Source: Haloprofundus marisrubri
GTDB lineage: Archaea > Halobacteriota > Halobacteria > Halobacteriales > Haloferacaceae
NCBI RefSeq assembly: GCF_001469955.1
Contig: NZ_LOPU01000029.1
Span: forward strand, 1-64,000
Direction: 5' to 3'
Length of the DNA stretch: 64,000 bases
The notes under the pieces are model-generated. The model was given only the letters and a program-made list of their open reading frames with translations. It was not told where the DNA came from and did not search any database. Both the position numbers and the translations under genes were made by a program. This document shows positions 34,046 through 42,008 of this stretch, in pieces. Positions within the stretch are counted from its first letter, which is position 1, and each line of letters opens with the position of its first letter.

Positions 34046-34858
34046 CTACCGAACCTCTCCCCGCGTCCACTCGGTGTCGTCGTCGCTGCTGACCGCCACC
34101 CACCAGTGACCGGTGGCCCACCGTGGGACATCGTATCTGAACGTCACCTGCGTCGATTCTCCCGGTTCGAGCGTGACGTCTTTGCCGGCTAACTCGGCGG
34201 GGAACCACCACACGAACGTATTGAGCGACACCTCCTGTGTGTCGGCGCGTTCGCCCCTGTTGGTGACTGTCGCTTCGACGACGAACGTCTCCCCCTCGCC
34301 GACTGGCGAGTTCGTGTCGTCGATTCGAACGTCGAAGAACGCCGGCGACGGTTCTGGTGTGGGCGTCGGCGTCTCTGCCGGCGTGGATGTCGCAGTCGGC
34401 GTCTCCGTCTCCGTCGGTGCCTCGGTCGGTGTCGCACTCGGTGTGGCGGTCGTTTCCGTCGCTGTCGAATCCGCGAGCACCACCGTCTCACGCGCGACGA
34501 CACTGTCGCTCTCGGTGTCGACGACGAGAACGGTGAGCGACCCGCTCATCTCGTGTGTCAGCGTCACCTCGTCGCCGGGAGTGACCTCGTCTTCGAAAAC
34601 GGACTCGTAGCGTCGTTCGTCGGTGTCGGTCTGGAGTATCACGTCGACGTGCCCACCGTCGAGGGTGCCGCCGCCGCCGTGGGTTACAATGATATCTGTC
34701 TCCGTCGCCTCGATAGCGATGTCGACGGGTGGCGTCTCCGGTGTTGACGCGTCGATTGCGGCGAGTACGGCGACGCCACCGACCGAGGTAATCACTACGA
34801 CGACTCCCAAGAGGAGGACAACACCGACTGTCTCGGACTGCCCACGGTCGAGTTTCAT
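34046..34858 (-). CDS. Archaeal type IV pilin-like protein with Thr/Pro linker and beta domain
   Basis: 270 aa from the ATG at 34858. The class III signal is clear: a basic start (MKLDRGQSETVG) with cleavage expected before the hydrophobic helix VGVVLLLGVVVVITSVGGVAVLAA. A beta domain follows (about 50-135), then a long T/P/E-rich linker (about 140-185) and a C-terminal CARDB-like beta domain (VRIDDTNSPVGEGETFVVEATVTNRGE). Probably exported by PilB/C machinery and used as a surface filament or scaffold. Divergent from the metzincin lipoprotein, with 134 bases between starts. Confidence 0.85.
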   Translation of the reverse strand: MKLDRGQSETVGVVLLLGVVVVITSVGGVAVLAAIDASTPETPPVDIAIEATETDIIVTHGGGGTLDGGHVDVILQTDTDERRYESVFEDEVTPGDEVTLTHEMSGSLTVLVVDTESDSVVARETVVLADSTATETTATPSATPTEAPTETETPTATSTPAETPTPTPEPSPAFFDVRIDDTNSPVGEGETFVVEATVTNRGERADTQEVSLNTFVWWFPAELAGKDVTLEPGESTQVTFRYDVPRWATGHWWVAVSSDDDTEWTRGEVR

Positions 34859-34992
34859 GTAGCGTCTCCCACACTCACGAACTGTCGGATAGTCGTCGGT
34901 CCATCCGCGACTTAATACCACTCGTCTCCGCTGACCAGTCTCTCAGTCGAACGGTCGCAATGCTCATACGTTCCCCCGAAGCACCTCATGAC

Positions 34993-36039
34993 ATGTCGTC
35001 TCGACTGCCGACGCTCGCCGTCGTCGCCCTGCTCGTCGTCACAGCGGGGTGTCTCGGCTCGCTCGCCGACGGCGGCGGGTCGTCGGACGCGCCGCTTCCC
35101 GGAAGCTCTTCGACGTCGACGGACCACGAGAGCGAAACCGCCAGTACCGGAACCAACCCGTGGGGTGACGACCCCATCGTCGTCGCCGTCGAGAACCGAG
35201 GTGAACCCGGCCGCGAGTTCACCCCGCTGGTCCGGCAAGCGACGAGTTACTGGGAAGAGAACGCCCGCGAGTACACCGGTTTCGACGTCGACTACCGCGT
35301 CGTCCCGGACGCGGAGAACCCGGACCTCGTCGTCGAGTTCGTCGACGAGGTGCCGAACTGCGACAACGTGACTCACGCCGCGGGCTGTGCGCCTCGTATC
35401 ACCGACGCTCGGCAGATTCAACGCCCCGAGACCGTCTCGGTTCGGACCGGTCTCTCCGACGAGTCGACGGAACTCGTCGTGCGTCACGAACTCGGTCACA
35501 CGCTCGGACTCGGCCACGACGACGAACCCGCGGACGTGATGGCCGCCTCCTCGGTGCTGTACACCGAACCCCAACCGAACGCTACCGAACGGGCCTTCCC
35601 GTGGGACGACGCGCACTTCACCGTCTACGCGGACACCGAGAGCGCCGACGACCCCGAGGCCGCCCGCGAGCAGATTCGCCACGCCTTCGAGTACTACGAG
35701 AACGGGGCCGACGGGAGCGTCCCCGCCAACCTGACGTTCGAGTACGTCGATTCGCCGGAGGACGCCGACGTGAAGGTGCTGTTCGAGGATGGCTCTGCGT
35801 GCGGTGACGGCCCCGGGTCGTGTGCGGTGTCGTCCGGGCCGGACCCCGACGGCGACAGCGCGATAGAGCGGTACGAACAGCTCGAAATCACGCTCGTCGA
35901 CCTCGACAGCGCCGCTATCGGCTGGCACGTCGGCGCGTGGTTCGCTACCTACGGCGTCGGTGCGGAGGACCCCGCCGACAAACCGGAACCGTTCCAAGAC
36001 GCCGGTTACAGCGAACGGCGCAGCAACTGGTGGGAGTGA
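34993..36039 (+). CDS. Lipoprotein with metzincin-type zinc protease motif
   Basis: 348 aa from the ATG at 34993. Lipobox TAGC, then an S/T/D-rich spacer to about residue 55. The catalytic motif HELGHTLGLGH is complete (His165, Glu166, His169, His175), and a Met-turn follows in PADVMAAS. This is the matrixin/metzincin arrangement, so a zinc endopeptidase on the outer face of the membrane is predicted. The second half (about 200-348) repeats the beta-rich layout FTVYADTESADDPEAAREQI without the motif. No pro-domain cysteine switch seen. Confidence 0.88.
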   Translation: MSSRLPTLAVVALLVVTAGCLGSLADGGGSSDAPLPGSSSTSTDHESETASTGTNPWGDDPIVVAVENRGEPGREFTPLVRQATSYWEENAREYTGFDVDYRVVPDAENPDLVVEFVDEVPNCDNVTHAAGCAPRITDARQIQRPETVSVRTGLSDESTELVVRHELGHTLGLGHDDEPADVMAASSVLYTEPQPNATERAFPWDDAHFTVYADTESADDPEAAREQIRHAFEYYENGADGSVPANLTFEYVDSPEDADVKVLFEDGSACGDGPGSCAVSSGPDPDGDSAIERYEQLEITLVDLDSAAIGWHVGAWFATYGVGAEDPADKPEPFQDAGYSERRSNWWE

Positions 36040-36085
36040 GCGAACAGAGCGCAATTTCTTTCATCTCGTCGACTAATACTGAGGC

Positions 36086-36943
36086 ATGGAGTCGACCCCG
36101 ACGGACGTGGGAGCCGACGACGGCGGTTCGACCCCCGTAGAGTGGGCCGGCGACCCCGAACGCGACTTCCGGCCAGTACTCAAACATCTCGGTCTCGGTG
36201 CCGGCCTCGCGTTCATGCTTCCGATTCTGTTTCTCCTCGGTAGTCTCGTTCTCGACGTCGACCCTGCCGACCCGCTCTCGCTCGCGGTGTTCGTTCTCCT
36301 GTTCGTCGGTGGACCGGGGTCGATTCTCTACGTTCTCCTTGCTGCGGAGTTTCTCACCGACGAACAGCGCGCGCAACTGCCGAAGTTCGACTGGGTCCGA
36401 CTCCCGTGGCTGCTGGCGGCGCTTCCGTTCGGAGTGCTCGTTATCTACTCGGGCGTCACGTTCGAGCCGCTACTCGTGGTGTGGCTTACGCTGTTCTTTC
36501 TCGCCTACTACGCTGCTGCCAGCCGTCACGGCCACGGTCTCGTCGACAGTTCCACCGGCGAAGTCGTCTACTTCGTCGACGGCCAGCGCTACGAGTCCGA
36601 CGTTCGCGGCCTATCGCACATCCGATGGGTCAGTTTGGGCGGCCACGCGTGGTGTTGGCTCGGCTTCGGCCGCGGACATCTGTTCGCCTCGCGGACCGTC
36701 CTTGCCGTTCCTGTCGACCAGTTCCCACCGGTTCGTGCCGAACTGGAGGCAGTCGCCGCCCGCGACTACGACGGCTACGACGCCGGCGGCATCGGCCGGG
36801 CAGAGCGCGTCGTGGTGGCCGGGTTCGGGGTGTTCGTTCTCGGCGTCGCCGTCGCCTTCGCGTTCGTTGACGCCGTCCCGTTCGGATTCTCCGTACTGAT
36901 TTCGCTTTCCGCCGCGCTGTTTCTGTTCCTCTCGTGGTGGTGA
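36086..36943 (+). CDS. Polytopic membrane protein, paralogue of the next gene
   Basis: 285 aa. Two hydrophobic hairpins lie in residues 35-150 (LGLGAGLAFMLPILFLLG, LAVFVLLFVGGPGSILYVLLAAEF, LLAALPFGVLVIYSG, LLVVWLTLFFLAYYAA). A cytosolic or external beta part follows (YFVDGQRYESDVRGLSHIRWVSLGGHAWCWLGF), and then two C-terminal helices. The domain order and GGPGS, HIRW..L..WCWL and FPPVRAEL patterns recur in the following protein. No recognised function. Confidence 0.75.
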   Translation: MESTPTDVGADDGGSTPVEWAGDPERDFRPVLKHLGLGAGLAFMLPILFLLGSLVLDVDPADPLSLAVFVLLFVGGPGSILYVLLAAEFLTDEQRAQLPKFDWVRLPWLLAALPFGVLVIYSGVTFEPLLVVWLTLFFLAYYAAASRHGHGLVDSSTGEVVYFVDGQRYESDVRGLSHIRWVSLGGHAWCWLGFGRGHLFASRTVLAVPVDQFPPVRAELEAVAARDYDGYDAGGIGRAERVVVAGFGVFVLGVAVAFAFVDAVPFGFSVLISLSAALFLFLSWW

Positions 36944-36989
36944 CGACTGTCGTCGATACAATCATTTCACCCCCCGACGAACGGAAGGT

Positions 36990-37883
36990 ATGGCTCCGTC
37001 CCCGACGCCTCGGAGGTCGGTTTCGCTCTCGGTTCCGCCGTCGGACGGCCCCGACGACGGTGACGGCCGCCGCATCGAGTGGCGTGCTGCCCCCGACGGC
37101 AACCTTGCGGACCTCGCCAGACACGGGTTTATCGGCCTCGTCGTCGCGGTTCTCTCACTCGCCGCGGCGCTGGTGGTGTTTGCCTCCCTCGACGCCCCGA
37201 GTGACGGACTCGACCGTGGATGGTTGCTTCTCGTCATGTTGTTCGTCGGCGGCCCCGCGTCGTTGCTGTATCTGGCGGCGGCCGTCGGTGTCGACGGCAG
37301 CGAGGCGGTCGCATCGCTGTTTCCGGGTGTCGACACACTCTCGCTCCCGCGTGTGACCGCGGCGGCGCTCGTCGGCGGTGTCGTCCTCTTGATGGTACTC
37401 CTGCACCCGCTGTTACCCGTCGCCTACGGCGTGGGACTCGTCGCACTGTACGTCGTCGACAAAGCACGACACACCGAAGGCAGTCTCGACGCCGAGTCGG
37501 CGACGCTCGGGCGTCCGGTCGCCGACAGCGAGCGCCGCCACGACATCTCGTCGCTGTCGGGGTATCGTTCAGTTCGTCTCGGCCGATACGTCGTCTGTTG
37601 GCTGCAGTTCGACGATATGGCGCTCAACGCGCCGCGAGTCGTCGTGTTTCCGGCTTCGTCGTTCCCCGCGATTCGGGCCGCACTCGACGAGATACGGGCA
37701 GCCACCGAAGACACCGACTCCGACCCCGCCGTTCGTATCGCGGCAGGTCTGTTGGGGCTGCTTTTTCTCGGGGTGGCGGCGTTTATCGTCGTCGGCATCG
37801 GGAATCCGAGACTCTCCGCGTACGCGGTGTCGATTCTGGGGCTGTTCGCGGCGCTGTTGCTGTTCGCCGCGTGGCAGGCGTAA
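36990..37883 (+). CDS. Polytopic membrane protein, paralogue of the preceding gene
   Basis: 297 aa from the ATG at 36990. Same plan as its neighbour: a polar N-terminus with an IEWRAAPD motif (cf. VEWAGDPE), paired membrane helices with LFVGGPASLLYL, a soluble segment with SLSGYRSVRLGRYVVCWLQF, SSFPAIRAALDE, and two final helices. Divergence is high, so the duplication is old. The soluble loop between helices 4 and 5 may be a PH-like fold, an inference from its strand pattern. Function unknown. Confidence 0.75.
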   Translation: MAPSPTPRRSVSLSVPPSDGPDDGDGRRIEWRAAPDGNLADLARHGFIGLVVAVLSLAAALVVFASLDAPSDGLDRGWLLLVMLFVGGPASLLYLAAAVGVDGSEAVASLFPGVDTLSLPRVTAAALVGGVVLLMVLLHPLLPVAYGVGLVALYVVDKARHTEGSLDAESATLGRPVADSERRHDISSLSGYRSVRLGRYVVCWLQFDDMALNAPRVVVFPASSFPAIRAALDEIRAATEDTDSDPAVRIAAGLLGLLFLGVAAFIVVGIGNPRLSAYAVSILGLFAALLLFAAWQA

Positions 37884-37966
37884 CACGACGCCCAATCCTC
37901 GATGCTCCATTCACTCGCTGCCGACCGCCACACAGCGTTTTGTGAGTCGCGCGCCAACGACCGACC

Positions 37967-38242
37967 GTGAACCCCGACGAACTCGACGCGGCGCTTCGCC
38001 GCGAGTTTCCCGGAAGCGACGCCGAGTACCGTGTCGTCGTCAGACAGGCTGGTGACCTCGCCGACACCGGAACGGCCGAGACCGACCGAGGTGTTCCGCT
38101 CTCTGTCGACGAAATCGTCGCCAACCTCTCGGACGCACCCGACGAAAGCGTCGCGAGTCGGTGGAACTGGTGGATGGGGGCGCTCGAAGCCGCGTACGGC
38201 GGGTACGAACCGTTTCAGGTGCGCCGGATTCCGAAGGAATAG
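37967..38242 (+). CDS. Small conserved haloarchaeal protein
   Basis: 91 aa, GTG start. Acidic with a conserved middle (GDLADTG... VPLSVDEIVANLSDAPDESVASRWNWWMGALEAAYGGYEPFQVRRI). The Trp-rich turn RWNWWMG is a likely family marker. No cysteine or membrane segment. I have seen similar small proteins in haloarchaeal genomes but know no role. Confidence 0.7.
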   Translation: MNPDELDAALRREFPGSDAEYRVVVRQAGDLADTGTAETDRGVPLSVDEIVANLSDAPDESVASRWNWWMGALEAAYGGYEPFQVRRIPKE

Positions 38243-38299
38243 GGGCCAGACGGACGAAAGTGTGCGGTCGGTAGTGTCGGTGCGGTCGTCGCTGTCGAT

Positions 38300-38506
38300 T
38301 CAGTCGCCTCGTCTTCTCGTCTGCGGTTGTTCTGGGACGAGATGCAGTCCGGGTGTCTCCAGAAGCGCCAGATAGCCGTGAGCGTCGACGACGTGGTCTC
38401 GGAGTGTGGCGACCGAAATACCGACGAACGACTCCTCGCAGTCGTCGACGGGACAGACACCGGTGAGTCGAGGCTGGTCTTCACGAGTGAACGCGTCGTT
38501 ACTCAC
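38300..38506 (-). CDS. Tiny C2H2-type zinc finger protein
   Basis: 68 aa. One zinc-finger-like unit: CPVDDCEESFVGISVATLRDHVVDAH, i.e. C-x4-C, a hydrophobic core Phe/Leu, then H-x4-H. Haloarchaea have many such micro-proteins. They may bind DNA or proteins. The C-terminus is basic (PQTRRRGD). Upstream DNA is AT-rich. Confidence 0.7.
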   Translation of the reverse strand: MSNDAFTREDQPRLTGVCPVDDCEESFVGISVATLRDHVVDAHGYLALLETPGLHLVPEQPQTRRRGD

Positions 38507-38663
38507 TGGTTCTCTTGTCCCTCCGAGGGATGCCCGGAAATTCTACTCAGAAATGTGATTTGTGGTTCGGCGTGCACGCCCATAGCTTCGATGTATCGGT
38601 TGTAAGCTTTCTGTTGCGGGCTTCTCAAAAACACCAGTTAACTGATTGCTTCGGAGATGTGCG
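38507..38663. other. AT-richer gap between the zinc finger and the kinase gene
   Basis: This 157-base gap is visibly less GC-rich than its surroundings. It may contain the promoter of the zinc finger gene (reading leftward). It also carries a run with possible transposon-end character that I could not pair with a second end. Confidence 0.4.
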
Positions 38664-39827
38664 TTACTTGTCGCCCACCCACTCGCGAAGTCGCTCGCAA
38701 TGGAACCCGACGGCGTCGTCGCCGGTGAGTTCGGGGTACCGAGGCCGGGTGACGACCCCTTTCGAGTCGACAGCCGACCGGACGACGGCCGCGAGTCGGT
38801 ACGCTCGCGGCACCGACGGATACGGCCGGGCCGAATCGTAACCCGTCCTGAACGCCTCTCGGAGCGATTCGCTGTCGGTGACGTACCAGTCGGCGACCAG
38901 ATGTTCGACTTTCGCCACCGCGAGTCCCGGTGCGGCCGCGAGCGGGCCACCCCAGTCGAGTACGGCGGTTAGTTCGTGGTCGTGGGCGGGCGTCGACCCG
39001 TTCGTCGCGCCCGTTCGTCGCTCGCTGACGACGGCGTTGCCGGGGCGAAGATCCCACGGATACAGCGTCGCTGGTGGACGAGCGGGCAGCGTCGCGTTCT
39101 CGAAGGCGTCGAGAAGCACCGACCGATGCGCGTCGAACGCCGACGGGAGCGCGGCGACGCCGTCGCGGGCGTGTTCACGGAACCACTCGGGCCAGCCCTC
39201 GGCCTCGACGGCCCGAAACCGACCCCCCGACCCGTCGCCTTCGGCTTCGAATCGAAGCGGTCCGTATCCCTCGAACGTGAACGCTTCGTGGAGTTCGGCG
39301 AGATACCGACCGAAGGTCCGCGCGAGTCGACGTCGCGTCTCGGCGTCGAACCCGGCGAAGCGTCGGTGCAAATCCACGCCGGGTGCGCGTTCGACCACGG
39401 CGTACGCTCGCTCGCCGACCCGACCGGTCGCGTACTGCTGCGGGACGGGAACCGACGTCCGCTCGCCAACGGCGCGAGCGAGTTCCGTCTCGGTCCGAAA
39501 CGCCGCCACGTCGTCGGTGAACTGGACGACGACAGCGTTCGGTGTCGTCGCCCGCTCCGTCGCTTCGGAAGTGTTCCAGCGGCACCAATCGTCGTGTCCA
39601 CCTTCGCCGCGCCCGTTTTCCGCCGCTACCGCGTTGTCCACGTCGCAGCCGTTCGACAGCGTCACCAGCGTCGTCCGCTTGTGATTGCCGTTTCTCGCCG
39701 CGCGTAGCTCCGTGGGGGTCCAGTCGGGGAACTCTCGCGCCAACAGTTCGAGAACTTCGTCGGTCGTGTTGGTTGCCGCGTCCGTCGACGTGGTCTCGTG
39801 ACCTCGTTCGTCCGTGTTCTCCGTCAT
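38664..39827 (-). CDS. APH/choline-kinase-like phosphotransferase
   Basis: 387 aa from the ATG at 39827. Kinase-like elements: HKRTTLVTLSNG, VERAPGVDLHRRF, TFGRYLAELHEAFTFEGYG, and the catalytic TLYPWDLRPGNAVV (in place of HGDLHPGN) followed by ELTAVLDWGGPLAAAPG with the metal-binding Asp. His-Gly-Asp is Tyr-Pro-Trp-Asp here, but the catalytic Asp and Asn are kept. Substrate unknown; aminoglycoside resistance is not implied. The start overlaps the stop of the HAD gene (ATGA), so they form a coupled pair. Confidence 0.8.
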   Translation of the reverse strand: MTENTDERGHETTSTDAATNTTDEVLELLAREFPDWTPTELRAARNGNHKRTTLVTLSNGCDVDNAVAAENGRGEGGHDDWCRWNTSEATERATTPNAVVVQFTDDVAAFRTETELARAVGERTSVPVPQQYATGRVGERAYAVVERAPGVDLHRRFAGFDAETRRRLARTFGRYLAELHEAFTFEGYGPLRFEAEGDGSGGRFRAVEAEGWPEWFREHARDGVAALPSAFDAHRSVLLDAFENATLPARPPATLYPWDLRPGNAVVSERRTGATNGSTPAHDHELTAVLDWGGPLAAAPGLAVAKVEHLVADWYVTDSESLREAFRTGYDSARPYPSVPRAYRLAAVVRSAVDSKGVVTRPRYPELTGDDAVGFHCERLREWVGDK

Positions 39828-40540
39828 CGGTCGCCGTCGAGCAACGTACACAGGTCGGTCAGCGAGACGAACACGTACTCGGGGCGGTAGTCGCCGGGGT
39901 CGGGTTGCGCTGTCTCGTTTTCTGCGTCGCCATCGCCGCCGCCGCCCTCGCCCGCGTACCACGCCGCTTGGAGTCCCGCCCCCTGTGCGCCCGCCACGTC
40001 GTACTGCAGCGAGTTGCCGACGTGAAGCGTCGATTCGGGAGCGACGCCGAGACGGTCGATAGCAGCGTCGAACGGGTCACGGTGCGGTTTCCGCCGCGGA
40101 AGGTCACCCGCGTAAACGACGACGTCGAACGCGTCGAACAGGTCGAGCGAGTCGAGTTTGACCGACTGTCGCGACTCGGGGCCGTTCGTCACGAGGCCGA
40201 CCGACCCGGCCTCACGCGCCCGCCGAAGCGCCGTCGTCGCGCCGCGATGGAGTGACACCTTCGAGTAGTCGACCACGTCGAGAAAGCCGCGAGCCAACGC
40301 GTCCGCGTCGACGGACGGGCGACCGTACCGCGCGGCGACGACGGTGAAGCCGCTGGCGAGATAGCCGAGTTGGTCGTCGGGGTCCGGCGGGCCGTCCAGC
40401 GCCGCCCAGAGGTCCGACGGTTCGCCGAACGCGTCGACGCCTGCCCGCTCGAACGCGCCGTAGTAGATGCTGTCGCCGGTTTGGTCCTGTCGACAGAGCG
40501 TCCCGTCGAGGTCGAACAACACCGCGTCGATGGTGGTCAC
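39824..40540 (-). CDS. HAD-superfamily hydrolase (phosphatase)
   Basis: 238 aa from the GTG at 40540; the ATG at 40687 would overlap the divergent MBL gene's start region. Motif I is IDAVLFDLDGTL (nucleophile Asp and acid Asp), motif II GLVTNGP, motif III RRKPHRDPF, and motif IV LHVGNSLQYDVAGAQGAG. A phosphoglycolate phosphatase-like HAD enzyme; substrate unknown. Overlaps the downstream kinase gene by 4 bases. A phosphatase plus a kinase-like protein in one transcript may act on the same metabolite, which is inference. Confidence 0.88.
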   Translation of the reverse strand: MTTIDAVLFDLDGTLCRQDQTGDSIYYGAFERAGVDAFGEPSDLWAALDGPPDPDDQLGYLASGFTVVAARYGRPSVDADALARGFLDVVDYSKVSLHRGATTALRRAREAGSVGLVTNGPESRQSVKLDSLDLFDAFDVVVYAGDLPRRKPHRDPFDAAIDRLGVAPESTLHVGNSLQYDVAGAQGAGLQAAWYAGEGGGGDGDAENETAQPDPGDYRPEYVFVSLTDLCTLLDGDR

Positions 40541-40686
40541 GAGTTTCGTACGTGCGAACCGAACAAAACACCCTCGCCGTGTGAGTACGCCGCAGACGGC
40601 GAATCGGCCCGAGCGACGTCTCGTCCGACTGGAATCGGCGGCCCCGAACCGACGGACCCAAACCGCCCTACCCGTTAGCGACGCCA

Positions 40687-41919
40687 ATGAAACTCCAGTT
40701 TCTCGGCGGGACGCGCGAGGTGGGCCGCAGCGCCATCCTCGTCAACGACCGCCTCCTCCTCGACTACGGGATGCTGACGGGCAACCCCCCGCAGTTTCCC
40801 GTCGGGTCGGTCGACCCCGAGGCCGTCGTCGTCTCTCACGGCCACCTCGACCACGTCGGTGCGATTCCCACCCTTCTCTCCGGCGACGCTCGCCCGCCCA
40901 TCCACTGGACGCCGCCGACGTACGAACTGGCCATGACGCTCGCGCGCGACACGCTCAAACTGCACGGTGGGACCTACGGCTGTCCGTTCACCGAAAACGA
41001 CCTCAAGCGCGTCACCGAAGTCGCAGAAACTCACGGCTACCGCGAGACGTTCGAGGCCGCCGGCCACGACATCACGTTCTACAACGCCGGACACATCCCC
41101 GGCAGCGCGCACGTTCTCGTCGACGACGGGGAGACGCGACTGCTCTACACGGGCGACTTCCACACCGACTCGCAACGACTGGTCTCCGGGACGACCGCCC
41201 GCCCGGACGCCGACGTCGTCGTCTGCGAGAGCACGTACTCCGACGTCGACCACGACCCCCGCGCCGACGTCGAAAAGCGGTTCGTCGACTCGGTGCAGAC
41301 GACACTCTGGGAGGGCGGCACCGTCGTCGTCCCGGCGTTCGCCATCGGTCGCACGCAGGAACTGATGCTCGTCTGTGCGGCCCACGACATCGACTGCTAC
41401 GTCGACGGGATGGGCCAACGCGTCACTCGGATGCTCCGAACCTACCCCGAATTTCTCCGCGACGCCGACGCGTTCCGCCGCGCGAAGTCGAACGCGCGGT
41501 TCGTCACCGGCAGAGACGGCCAACGCAAGCGTATCGCCCGCAAGAACACGGTCATTATCACCACCTCGGGGATGCTCTCGGGCGGCCCGGCGATGACGTA
41601 TATCCCGGAAATCCGGCAGAATCCGGTGAACAAAATCGCCATGACGGGCTACCAAGTCGAGGGGACGCCCGGACGGAGTCTCTTGGAGACGGGAACCGCC
41701 GAGATAGACGGCCGCGTGATGTCGGTCAGCGCGCGAACCGAAGCCTACGACTTCTCGGCGCACGCCGACGCCGACGGCCTCCGCTCGCTGCTCGACGAGT
41801 ACAGAGACTCGAAACTGTTCGTCAACCACGGCGACCGCTGCGAGGCGTTCGCCGAGGAACTCCGCACCGACGACTTCGACGCGACAGCGCCGGAACTCGG
41901 TGAGACGGTCGTCTACTGA
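40687..41919 (+). CDS. Metallo-beta-lactamase/beta-CASP protein (CPSF-like RNase)
   Basis: 410 aa. MBL motif 2 is SHGHLDHVG, motif 3 NAGHIPGSAHV, and motif 4 LYTGDFHTD. The beta-CASP insert follows with TPPTYELAMTLARDTL, VVPAFAIGRTQEL, IITTSGMLSGGPAM and the C-terminal SAHADADGL. Archaeal members are 5' exo/endoribonucleases of the aCPSF group. This one lacks KH domains, so it is the shorter aCPSF2-like form. Degrades or processes RNA in the cytosol. Confidence 0.9.
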   Translation: MKLQFLGGTREVGRSAILVNDRLLLDYGMLTGNPPQFPVGSVDPEAVVVSHGHLDHVGAIPTLLSGDARPPIHWTPPTYELAMTLARDTLKLHGGTYGCPFTENDLKRVTEVAETHGYRETFEAAGHDITFYNAGHIPGSAHVLVDDGETRLLYTGDFHTDSQRLVSGTTARPDADVVVCESTYSDVDHDPRADVEKRFVDSVQTTLWEGGTVVVPAFAIGRTQELMLVCAAHDIDCYVDGMGQRVTRMLRTYPEFLRDADAFRRAKSNARFVTGRDGQRKRIARKNTVIITTSGMLSGGPAMTYIPEIRQNPVNKIAMTGYQVEGTPGRSLLETGTAEIDGRVMSVSARTEAYDFSAHADADGLRSLLDEYRDSKLFVNHGDRCEAFAEELRTDDFDATAPELGETVVY

Positions 41920-41979
41920 CGCCTCACACCACGTCCGATGTACATCGATATCTGACCCTCTCGCACGGACGAAGAGAAC

Positions 41980-41987
41980 GTTATTTA
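41980..41987 (+). promoter_or_regulatory. TATA box of the AI-2E-family permease gene
   Basis: GTTATTTA ends 22 bases before the ATG at 42009, so the transcript should be leaderless or nearly so. Confidence 0.55.
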
Positions 41988-42008
41988 CCCACATTGACAA
42001 CTACTCAC

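Noticed and set aside
38507-38663. Insertion sequence end
   Set aside because: An AT-rich run looked like a transposon terminus, but no second end, target duplication or transposase frame could be found.
38664-39827. Aminoglycoside resistance gene
   Set aside because: The APH-like fold is shared by many small-molecule kinases, and the HGD box differs. Nothing here indicates antibiotic modification.
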